64,000 nt of DNA from Cercophora sp. LCS_1 (Eukaryota; Ascomycota; Sordariomycetes; Sordariales; Lasiosphaeriaceae): contig JAPZLL010000001.1 of assembly GCA_036250225.1 (NCBI GenBank), forward strand, positions 496,001-560,000, in the 5' to 3' direction. Below the pieces are notes generated by a model. It was not told the DNA's origin, did no database searches, and saw only the letters and a list, made by a program, of their open reading frames with translations. Below, piece after piece: positions 55,214-64,000 of the stretch (its first letter is position 1; each line of letters begins with the position of its first letter). Position numbers and translations under genes: made by a program.

Positions 55214-57133
55214 ATGGCAGATCCACTATCTGCTGCGGGCCTGGCTCTCGGTGTTGCCTCACTCGGGCTCCAGGTTTACACGGGATGCATCCAGGGAATC
55301 CAGTTGCTGGTTACGGCTATCAACTTTCCAGAAGAATGCAGATACTTGAATCTCCGCTTGCGCATGGAGCAACAGAGGCTCTTCGCATGGAGCGAGGCCT
55401 CTGGTTTGTTGGATTTTGACGAAAAGAATGCGACCAGAATTCTGGAGAACAACGCGTTTTCCCTTCACCGCCAGACGGTTCTTGACTTGCTGGTCCAGAT
55501 TCAGTGCCTCTTTAAAGAGTTTCAGGAACACCAAAAGAAAAACAGCAGGCTTCAGACGACGCCGGACAATGAACAGGTTCTCCAGAAGCCCGAGAAGGAT
55601 GCCGCCGAGGCCAACTTTCCTCTCCCTGAAAAGCGCCGTGCGTTCATCAAGAAAGCCATGACAACTCTTCAGGGCGCCTCCAAAGAAGCCGTGGCGCGCC
55701 TCAAATGGGTGTCGTTTGATAAAGCTGCGTTTGAGATACTCCTGACGAGATTCGCCGCTCTGAACGACAATATGACCAACATTTTGGACGCCAAGATGCA
55801 AGTTGAGATTCACCACACGGTCCAAGACACAAATCGCGGCATGCTACAACTACACCGCAAGATTACAGACCTCTCGAGGCTTGTCATGGCTCTCAACATC
55901 AGGCTTGAGGCGGATTCCGTTACAAGCACGCCGCTGACGCCAATGTCAGTTGCGCAGAAACGAGCCAATGCCGATGGGCTCCAACTCTTGTCACAACTGG
56001 CCAAGTTCAAGGCCTTTAACGAGTCGATTGAGTCGGACAAAAAGGCGGCCCCAGATGATGCCACGAGGAAGTCATTGGAGCTTGGCCGCCCAAGCGATCA
56101 GAGAGATCTCGAACTCAAACGGACCATGATTGAGCTTGATCCCAACGATGATGACGCCGACAGATGCGAGGCTGTTCTCAAAATCACTGGCCAGCCACCA
56201 AAAAAAGTATGGGTAGAGTGGAAAGACTACGAAAGCCAAGGACCCCAGGATCCCTCGCCCCCAAAGGAAGTCATTCTCGAGCGTGTCCGCAAACTCGCGG
56301 CTCTTCTCAACCACACACCAAAGCCCGAAGCATTCCGGACGCCTCATTGTCTTGGCTTCTTCGACAAGGCTAGACCCGATCCTTCCAACTCGGACGAGGA
56401 GGAAGACATCCGCAACATGCGACTTGGCCTCATCTTTGAACGCCCTCTCGACGATACTCTTCATACCTCATTACCACCCATCTCCCTGAACGAGCTACTT
56501 CAAACAGCCCGTCGCCCCCGTGTCACAGAGCGGGTCAAGCTCGCCCATGCGATCAGCAACTGCTTACTCTACCTCCACGCAGTAAACTGGCTACACAAGG
56601 GACTACGCAGCCACAATGTTGTCTTTTTTCGCACAGCTTCTGGCCACGTCGACTATGCCAAACCGTACCTGTCAGGATTTGACTTTTCAAGACCCGCCCG
56701 TCCGGACGAAATGACAGAGGTGCCTGCCGATGAATTTGACCTTTACCGACATCCCAACGTGCAATCTGCTCTAGGAGGGAGGAGAGAAAGGTTCAAGAAA
56801 AGCTTTGATATCTACAGTCTGGGCGTGCTCTTGGTAGAAATCGCAAGATGGACGACAGTCGACCGGGTTCTTGGGATTGATACGAACGCAGGGCGAAGAC
56901 GAAACTCGGTTGCATTCAACGTGAGGAAGCGATTACTCGACGATGAGCAAATCGAGGAACTAGGCGCGTGCATGGGATCTATGTATGAAAGCGCGGCGAA
57001 AAAGTGTCTCGAGGGTGAAAAGGCTCTCGGTCTTGCAGAGGGTGACGACGAGACAGACGATAGAGTGGCGGCTAAGTTAGGCATGGTTCTCCACGAAGAG
57101 GTGGTGAAGCCACTAGGCGACGTTAGGATATGA
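55214..57133 (+). CDS. HeLo-domain protein with C-terminal pseudokinase
   Basis: A single-exon protein of 639 residues from ATG 55214. Residues 1 to about 230 form a HeLo domain, the membrane-targeting helical bundle of HET-S and related cell-death proteins. It starts with a hydrophobic helix (SAAGLALGVASLGLQVY) and has the family block CRYLNLRLRMEQQRLFAWSE. After a linker, residues about 310-620 are a protein-kinase-like fold with KVWVEWK, YLHAVNWLHKGLRSHNV and DIYSLGVLLVEI. The catalytic loop HRDLKxxN is HKGLRSHN (461-468) and the DFG site reads GFDFSR (488-493), so both catalytic Asp residues are missing: a pseudokinase. The order HeLo plus pseudokinase parallels MLKL (helical bundle plus pseudokinase). 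The inferred role is a regulated membrane-active cell-death or incompatibility factor, at or near the plasma membrane. Confidence 0.85.
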   Translation: MADPLSAAGLALGVASLGLQVYTGCIQGIQLLVTAINFPEECRYLNLRLRMEQQRLFAWSEASGLLDFDEKNATRILENNAFSLHRQTVLDLLVQIQCLFKEFQEHQKKNSRLQTTPDNEQVLQKPEKDAAEANFPLPEKRRAFIKKAMTTLQGASKEAVARLKWVSFDKAAFEILLTRFAALNDNMTNILDAKMQVEIHHTVQDTNRGMLQLHRKITDLSRLVMALNIRLEADSVTSTPLTPMSVAQKRANADGLQLLSQLAKFKAFNESIESDKKAAPDDATRKSLELGRPSDQRDLELKRTMIELDPNDDDADRCEAVLKITGQPPKKVWVEWKDYESQGPQDPSPPKEVILERVRKLAALLNHTPKPEAFRTPHCLGFFDKARPDPSNSDEEEDIRNMRLGLIFERPLDDTLHTSLPPISLNELLQTARRPRVTERVKLAHAISNCLLYLHAVNWLHKGLRSHNVVFFRTASGHVDYAKPYLSGFDFSRPARPDEMTEVPADEFDLYRHPNVQSALGGRRERFKKSFDIYSLGVLLVEIARWTTVDRVLGIDTNAGRRRNSVAFNVRKRLLDDEQIEELGACMGSMYESAAKKCLEGEKALGLAEGDDETDDRVAAKLGMVLHEEVVKPLGDVRI

Positions 57134-57680
57134 AGCCATCCTCTGCAGTTGCCAGCCAAGCTCAAAAATACCAACACCATCTCCTCACATCCACACGCGG
57201 TCAGAACAAGCCTCGCGAATCCACTCTCCCCGCCATCTCGCCGGTGGCCCCAAAATAAACCAAACCCACCGGAAGCATATCTCTTCGGTTGGAATATCCC
57301 AGCAATACCCCATATGTAACCCCGATCTTGAACCAAAATGACGACCATCCGCGCTCTTTAGGCTAATGAACCAAATGTCACTCACGCGACAACACGCGCT
57401 TGGCAAAAAGAAACGCGTTGCAACGGTATGTATACGCTCCGTGCCTTAATACGGATAAATTCTTGGCGGAATACCACCGTTCCCTTCCCTTGTCCACCTT
57501 AAGGAGAAGTGGAGGTTCATGGGTGGTAATAATAACGCGTTTGGTTAACATGGTGAACCGAGGGTATGGGTTGGTATATTAACCGACTGTGTGTCGTGGG
57601 TCTCTTTCATCACGGCCAGTCTCTCATCGCAAGGCACTCGCTCGTTACGGTGCGGTCAGTCTCTCGTTGATCCTGTCGAG
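57134..57680. other. Interval between HeLo and carboxylesterase genes
   Basis: 547 bp, no gene; HeLo 3' end and carboxylesterase promoter. Confidence 0.55.
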
Positions 57681-59823
57681 ATGTTATTCTCTGTGGTTGT
57701 CTGCGTCTTACTGGGTGTTACCCATGCGACACCGCTGAGGGCGCTCAAATCAGATGTTGAAATCGTCGTCGATAATGACTTACAAGGTACGTAGTCTCCA
57801 TCACTGCAGACCCAATAACTGATGAAAATAGCGAGTAATTCAACAACGGGCGTGGTCCTGCTCGGAAAGAAAAGTTTCACCGAAGCAGAGAAGGCGTGTA
57901 AAGCCCTAGGCGAGGAACTATGGGAACCTACCGCTAGTAACAAAGCGCTCGAGTACCTAACCTGGAAAGGGAGAGTCGCAAAGGGGGAGAGGTTGTGGGT
58001 CCGCAAGAGCGGGAATGTGACGAGGGCGGTGGATGACCAGGGGACTGTTGGCGAGGCGAAGGAGAGGGAGAGGTTGGGCGCGCTGTGTACGCAGACGGCG
58101 CCGTTTTCAACGGGAAGGGTGCAGGATACGGGGGGGAAGTGGAGGGTTGAGGTGCAGGCGGGGGGTCAGACTCTTACTGGGTGAGTTTTGTTTTTGTCAG
58201 GATGGGCTTGAAGGATGCTGACAGGAGCAGATACCGCGATCGGCTGTCGTTTCGGTTCTTTGGGGTCAGGTATGCGCCGCAGCCGAAGCGGTTCACGTAC
58301 TCGACTGTTTTCGAGGGAAAGGGGGAGTCGGTTTCGGCGCTGGAGTTTGGAGCGCAGTGTGCTCAGGGGTCGGCGGGCTCCGGGAGTGAGGATTGTTTGT
58401 TCTTGAATATCTGGACGCCGTATCTCCCGGGACTTGGGTGTGAGAAGGAGAAGAAGAATAATTTGAAGCCTGTTGGGGTTTGGTATGTTGTCTTCTCTTT
58501 TTGCCGGGTTGGCATTTGACTGACGAATCCAGGATCCACGGAGGTGCTTTCACTGGAGGTACTGCCAACGATGCGACGTTTGACGGCGGTAATATTGTCT
58601 CCCGCGGCGATATGGTTCTCGTGGCCATCAACTATCGTCTCAGCACACTTGGCTTCTTGGCTCTCAAAGACGGCGTCACCAACGGTAACTACGGCTTAGC
58701 CGACCAGATCACAGCGCTGGACTGGATCCGCGCCAACATCGCATCCTTTGGCGGTGACCCCTCCCGCATCACCATCTTCGGCCAATCCGCCGGCGCTGGG
58801 TCCGTCCGCGCCCTGATGGCCTCCCCCAAAGCAGCCGGAAAATTCGCCTCTGCCATCCCCCTTTCCAACCTTGGTGGCATCAACTACGGCACGACCTACT
58901 CCAAGTACTACAGCATCGACGAGCAGCTCACCGCAGCCGGCAACGCCATCCTCGCCGCAACAAACTGCACCGGCGCCCCCTCCCAAGTCGACTGTCTCCG
59001 CGCCCTGCCAGTCTCAAACCTCCTCTCAGCCGGCACAGCGCGCTACCTCGTCGTCGACGGAACGTACCTTACCACCTCCGAACTTCCACTCACCTCGGGC
59101 CCACCCCTCAACATCAACCTCATGATGGGCATCACAGCCGACGACGGCGGCCCCTTCATCCGCTACCCAACCACCACCAACCAGTCCACCTACCTCTCAT
59201 CCCAAGGCTTCGATCTCCCTCCCGCATCCCTCTTCCCCATTCCCGCCCTCGCAAACGAAACCTTGGCACTGTACAACGCCTCCACCCGCCTCGCAACAGA
59301 CGGCATCTTCCGCTGCGTCGACCAAGCCACCGTCTACGCCGGTTTGGAGTCAAACCGTTTCGACAAGGTATGGTACTACGAATTCGACAGAACGTACCAA
59401 ACCACCGGCTGGCCGCAGACAGATGTGTGTGAACCACCCAGGACGGCGGAGCGACCGCATGGCGACACGCGGCTACCGTATTTTAGGTGTCATTCTGGGG
59501 AGTTGTACTATGTGTTTGGCAATTTGGCGAGACAGGGGCTCCCGCTGAGGGATGCGGGTGATTTGGTGTTTGAGCAGTATGTGCTTGATTCGTTTGCGGC
59601 GTTTGTGAGGACGGGGAATCCGAATCCTGACAGGGGGTTTTTGAAGGCTAGGGGGTTTGAGGGGACGCTTGGAAGGGTTGAGGAGGATGGGGAGTGGATT
59701 GCTTCGAGGAAAGGGGAGTTGAAGATACGGGTGTTGGATTTACCGGGGAGGATGGAAGGGTTTAGGGAGCGGGAGCAGTGTAAGGGGTTGGGCTTGGGAG
59801 TTGAGGAGTATTATCGCGTGTGA
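57681..59823 (+). CDS. Secreted type-B carboxylesterase
   Basis: Hydrolyses carboxylic esters; acts outside the cell or in the secretory path. Exons 57681-57786, 57832-58180, 58231-58482 and 58533-59823 give 665 residues. The signal peptide is about MLFSVVVCVLLGVTHA. Residues about 35-145 form an extra N-terminal region with Cys residues found in some fungal members. Then comes the esterase fold: RFFGVRYAPQPKRF, SEDCLFLNIWTP, oxyanion block HGGAF (238-242), nucleophile elbow GQSAGAG (Ser321) and a late His in CHSGELYYVFG (His556). Three introns of 45-50 nt; the last two split codons that restore the Tyr-Arg and Trp-Ile-His blocks. Adjacent to a second secreted hydrolase in the same direction. 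The substrate is not predictable. Confidence 0.92.
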
Positions 59824-60228
59824 GTGTTTCGCTCACTGTGCCTACCTAGGTAGTTTTTGAGGGTGGGTATTTTGTAATGGTGGTGGGTGTAATGTGAATA
59901 ATCGGCCATGTGGTCTTTTGTACCCGTGACTTGGTTGGTTCTTTGAGCTCGACAGAGGTGACGACTCAACAAACGAGCCCATGTGCTGGTGTGATTGGCT
60001 GTGCCGCATTTTCCACACACCACGACGCACCAGTGCGATGTTGCCCAGATGAGCCATATACATTGCTGCCTTATCGACTTCACTCTTATCCCAACTTCAT
60101 TTGAACTCATCACTTTCATCGTTTCGTATCTTCAACTTCATCGTCTGGATCTTCGACTTTATCGTCTGACGACTTTATGAGAGTTTTCCATCAACAGCAT
60201 CCCGCCGGGGATTCTCCGTGACAGCACC
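59824..60228. other. Interval between carboxylesterase and SGNH hydrolase genes
   Basis: 405 bp; carboxylesterase 3' end and SGNH hydrolase promoter. It contains short TTCATCGT repeats near 60115-60170. No gene. Confidence 0.5.
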
Positions 60229-61621
60229 ATGGCCCGCAGCCTCGCCGCGCTGCTCTTCCTCCCCCTCATCGCCGCCCACGCATCACAGAAACCACTGACG
60301 GATTTGAATCTTCCCGTTGCCGGGTTTGTTTCGCTAGGCGACTCATGTTTGTTTTTTGTTTTTTTCCTCATCAACATCCACCCCTGTTCCCATTTCCGAT
60401 CCGACCCTATCTCCACTTCCGTGCCTTTTATCACCATCCTTATCACCATCATCATCATCCCCATCGCTGACAGCAATACGCACCCAGACTCAGCAGGCAT
60501 AGGCACAACCTCCTACCCCACCACCAAAGACTGCCGCCTCGGCACAGGCGCCTACCCCTACCTCCTCGCGCTGGACCTCCTCCCCTCCGGCCCCAACAGC
60601 ACATCCTTCCAATGGCTCTCCTGCACAGGCTCCACGACCACCGACATTTTGTCGTCTCCCTCCACCCCCAACACCACCCAAGTCGATCTCATCTCCACCT
60701 CCCCGACTCCATCATTCGCAACCCTCTCCATAGGCGGCAACGACCTCGGCTTCTTCCCCGTCCTCAACGCCTGCATCTTCCGTTTCTATTCCTTCTCCTC
60801 CGGCTCCTGCGAATCCGCGCTGGCAGCAGCTGAAGCAGCGGTTGAAAGTCCCGAATTCGGGCATAAATTACGACTGATCATGGCCGAGATTCTTGACACA
60901 GTCAAGTGGGAGAAACACGGCGATTTTGTGGTGACCGTCACCGGCTACGCCAAGTTTTTCGATGCCGAGACGGAGGAGTGTGAAGACACTAGTTTGGGGG
61001 TTTGGTGGGGTGTTGAAGGGAGTAAGTTGACCAAGGAGTTGAGAGGGCGGATTAATCGGTTGGTGGAGGGGGTCAATGGGCGGATCGAGCAGATTGTGCG
61101 AGAGACAAAGAGGGCCGTGTTTGTGGATGTTGATGGGGTTTGGGAGGGGCATCGGTTTTGCGAAAAGGGAGTGATGGAGCCGGATGGGGGGAGGGAGGGG
61201 ACGTGGTTTTTCTTGCCTGGGGGCGGGGATTCGAATTCTACTGAGGGTGCGACGGCAGTGAGAGATGGGATTGGAAAGAGGGAGAGGGAAGTTGTGGAGA
61301 GGATTGTAAACGATGAGGAATGTGAGGAGAGGGTTAAGGATTGGGGTGAGATGGCGCTGTGTCGGATGGCCATGGCCAAGAGGAGGGATCCCGGATTGAG
61401 GCTGAAGGGGGATTTGGTCTGGGAGGAGGCCATGTGGTATGTTCCGACGTATTATGGCAAGACGTTCCATCCGGTGAGTGCCCCTGGTGTATCTCTGTGA
61501 TGGTTGCTGACGGATACAGCGGTCTCGTGGCCATGAGGCGATTCGGGATCGGATTTACGAGGTTTGGCGAGACCATGGCATCAAATTCCGGCCGTTGAAG
61601 GAGGTTGGTGGCGGGGATTAG
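60229..61621 (+). CDS. Secreted SGNH/GDSL hydrolase (lipase-like)
   Basis: A secreted esterase or lipase of the SGNH fold. Exons 60229-60346, 60488-61473 and 61520-61621 give 401 residues. The signal peptide is MARSLAALLFLPLIAAHAS. Block I is SLGDSYSAGIG with Ser39; its Tyr codon is built by the first splice. Block III is SIGGNDLGFF with Asn124. Block V is FHPRSRGHEAI with the likely catalytic His367, and it too is built across an intron. Cys residues around CRLGTGAYPY and LSCTGST fit disulfides of the secreted fungal group. The first intron (141 nt) has a GTTTGT donor, has no stop and is a multiple of three. If retained, it inserts 47 mostly hydrophobic residues right after the catalytic Ser. 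The gene follows the carboxylesterase in tandem. Confidence 0.9.
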
Positions 61622-63168
61622 AAGTGGGATATGTCAAGTTCATGAGTTATTGACTGTTAATCTGCGGGACATTTCTTTTATGTTATATTTCTCCATCGCT
61701 GGGAGCGAGGCTCGTCAGTTGCTTAGGCTGTCTTTTGTTGGTTCTCTGGAGTTATGGGTCTTTGCGGGTAAGCCTGTGAAGTAGAAACTTCCTCACACGG
61801 ACTAATATGATTTTCCCACTTGATTCATTCAAGTTCAAGGAGATACACTTTTGCCATTTATTCTGTGGCCCCAGTGAATGAGCTCTTTTCGTTGACTTTG
61901 CAAAACACATCGTTGTACGGCCCGAGGTAACATACTTTCCCGCGAATATTGCACGAAATCACAAAGCAAGTCGGAAAGAAGCACTCGTTTCGTTTTTCAT
62001 GTCAAATTTAGTGAGCAAGACCCGGGCTGTGATGACTAGGACAGCAGGGGCGCGGCCTCGTCAGCGAGCCAATCAGGACCCGCAATTTCGACTTACAGCC
62101 TCGTCGCGACACTCCTACAGCTCGACAACAAAAAAAAAAATCGACAATGGATTCAAGAATGCTAACCTCGAAACAATCCCACGGGGATTACCTCTGTTTC
62201 CTAGGCAGCGAGAAGAAGCTCGGCATGACCGGAAGTGTCGGCGAGAAGGTTGGCAACCTGTGCCGAGTCTCGAAGACGCGCAGCTCGAAGCTGTAAAGAC
62301 CGAAGACGAAGCCACAGGGATAACCGCGGCATTTCCAAAAACGCTCGAAGCCCATAAACTGGTCGTTGCGTTAATAAGATCCCAGTTCTTTCGGCTTCCG
62401 CTACGGCAACTTGGGGAAGCGTCGCTATTTTGATCGGAGGAATTCTTGCTTTGATCGATGGAATCGAAATCGCTATCGCCATCGACAGCTTGCAAGAACG
62501 CAACGCATTTTAGAGGGGAGGCAAATTATAGGAATTTCCGGTAGGGCCGAGAGGATAGGAGCTAGATCATGGTGTCAAACCTCGGAACACAAAAGGACTT
62601 CAAGTAAATATTTGACTGGTTCACAGCTAGTAGGTAGGCGCGGTGTTATTGTGACATCAAGTCTGGAAGTTGAGACACTTCCGCGTCCTCGAAATCTCCA
62701 GGTTACACCACGGGACCAAGGCGGGAATCGAGGAAGAGGTACCTCCAGCCGTTTTATAAACATGGCTGTTGGCATTGGAATACATGAAAGCCACTCAAGG
62801 ACACCCAGAGAGACGTTGCGGATATCTTGGATCGCACGCAGAGAATGGCCATTTGGGTGGCAGAGTCTGTGTAATTGTGGTAGAAAGGGGCAGGCTAGCT
62901 GTGTTGATGACCGAACTTTGGTCAAGCAGTGCTCTCCCAAGCCTCAGAAGTTACTAGGATGACATGCAGGCTAATACACCGCATTGCTTACCTAGCGTCT
63001 GAAGATTGCGTATGCCTTGCCAGCCAAAACTTAACCGCCTTTCTGACCACATTGCGAAGCAAATAGCACGGACACCAAACTCGGCGTCAGAAGTCGGTCG
63101 GTCACTCCCAGAAAAGGTAACCGAACGACCAAAAACAGATCGACTGAAAACCTCCCCTCCGCCTGTTC
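61622..63168. other. Interval between SGNH hydrolase and right-edge BTB copy
   Basis: 1.5 kb. A 49-codon ATG frame (62147-62296) has a strong start context (ACAATGG). A later frame (62355-62513) encodes a hydrophobic helix-like end (VAILIGGILALIDGIEIAIAI). I could not join them with credible splice sites. The remaining frames are unconvincing. Confidence 0.4.
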
Positions 63169-64000
63169 TTACTGTCCCAGCCCGCCATGGCTCTGGTCCC
63201 AGATCTCCTTCACGTCACGCTCTGCATTGCGCTCCGCCTCCAATCTAGCCTTAGCCACGATGTCTTTGAGAAGCTCCGGAAAACATTCCTCCTGATCTTC
63301 ACATGTGTGAGAGTCAACACGTCCAGAATAATCGTTGTTTGCGGGCGTATCACACCAGTCCGGTATTTTCGTCGACTCAAATCTCCGTAGTAGGTCCCCG
63401 ATTGCATGTGTGCCATATTTCACAGGCCCGCTCAAATTGGCAGCGTTTTCTGGCAATTTCAGGAGTCCACACGCCGCCTGTGTTATGGCCCCGAGCTCCA
63501 TGGTTCTACATGCGGGGTTACACCCCTTCTTGCCATCAACGAGTGCTTCCACTTGTCCACCGCAAAACCCGATGATTTGGGTGTTGATCTGCTTCTGTTG
63601 CTGGGTAATTTTGCCTATAGGTTGTCAGCCCTATGTACCTAGTCTGGAACTCTGTGCAGAGCACGGAGATATCAAGCCTGTCCACTCGGCGATCTCTGAT
63701 TTACCGATTAGCCCTGGCGGGAATGGGAGACCCTCGACCTTCACCTTCGACGGAAACGCGCCAATGGCCACGCATATAGCCCTCCGGAGTGCGTTCTCGT
63801 GACCGAAAACCAATGCAATGAACATCCAGGGGAAAACGCCCCGACCTTACCGGTTAGGGATTTCATCGGGCCGCAGGGCCTCGATCCACTTGGGGGCTAT
63901 GAAATGCATTTTTTTGGTGAAGTTTGTAGTGGTCGACAAGAATTGTAAGTTGGCACAACTGATCCCGGTTGATCTTGGCGGGAATGCTGGACCAGTAGCC
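63169..64000 (-). pseudogene. Broken BTB-family paralog, cut by the right edge
   Basis: Third member of the BTB family seen at 42-45 kb; its N-terminal part lies beyond the window. Visible blocks: LCQLTILVDHYKLHQ, IAPKWIEALRP, MFIALVFGHENALRRAI, LPFPPGLIG, an intron at 63704-63615 in the family position, then GCNPACRTMELGAIT and a charged C-terminus ending at 63169. Two lesions are visible. A run of 7 A (minus strand of 63909-63915) shifts the frame between KLHQ and the IAPKWIE block; 6 A would keep it. An in-frame TAA lies at 63849-63847, before MFIAL. A shortened protein from that internal Met is possible. Alternatively, the two lesions are sequence errors. Confidence 0.6.

Noticed and set aside
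1..64000. CRISPR arrays, rRNA, transposase or reverse-transcriptase genes
   Set aside because: None seen on either strand; only simple-sequence repeats are present.

Overview
The window is nuclear DNA of a filamentous ascomycete (Pezizomycotina). Genes are spaced 0.3-5 kb apart on both strands. They carry short GT..AG introns of mostly 45-140 nt, often with a CTAAC-like branch site. The recognisable genes are fungal: PAN1, cobalamin-independent methionine synthase, a HeLo-domain protein, a NACHT-type NOD-like receptor, GH64 and GH16 wall enzymes, and Zn2Cys6 and C2H2 'fungal_trans' regulators. I cannot name the species; the forkhead, PAN1 and MET6 sequences would fit a sordariomycete-like fungus. 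Exon joints below were deduced by reading frame and splice signal; each spliced CDS given as intact is a whole number of codons.

Left part (1-20 kb): a forkhead regulator running off the left edge (minus), PAN1 (minus) and MET6 (plus) sharing a 0.9 kb divergent promoter, then a 1,563-residue NLR-like protein (lipase-like domain, NACHT, WD40-like tail) and a small acidic coiled-coil protein. Middle (20-42 kb): a coiled-coil protein of unknown function, a broken multi-pass membrane protein gene, about 5 kb without a gene, a C2H2/fungal_trans regulator, a GPI-type GH16 enzyme and a GH64 beta-1,3-glucanase.

Right part (42-64 kb): a tail-to-tail pair of BTB-family paralogs (plus copy broken, minus copy intact), an ABCG half-transporter, a Zn2Cys6 regulator, a HeLo-pseudokinase protein built like the necroptosis executor MLKL, a secreted carboxylesterase, a secreted SGNH/GDSL hydrolase, and a third broken BTB paralog cut by the right edge.

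Housekeeping genes (forkhead, PAN1, MET6) lie at the left. Non-self-recognition and cell-death-like genes, wall enzymes, duplicated BTB genes and three decayed genes fill the rest. The points most worth attention are the HeLo-pseudokinase, the hydrolase-NACHT NLR, and the BTB family, whose three copies share a C-terminal cysteine motif and of which two carry disabling lesions. I see no CRISPR array, rRNA, confident tRNA, transposon ORF or secondary-metabolite backbone gene.
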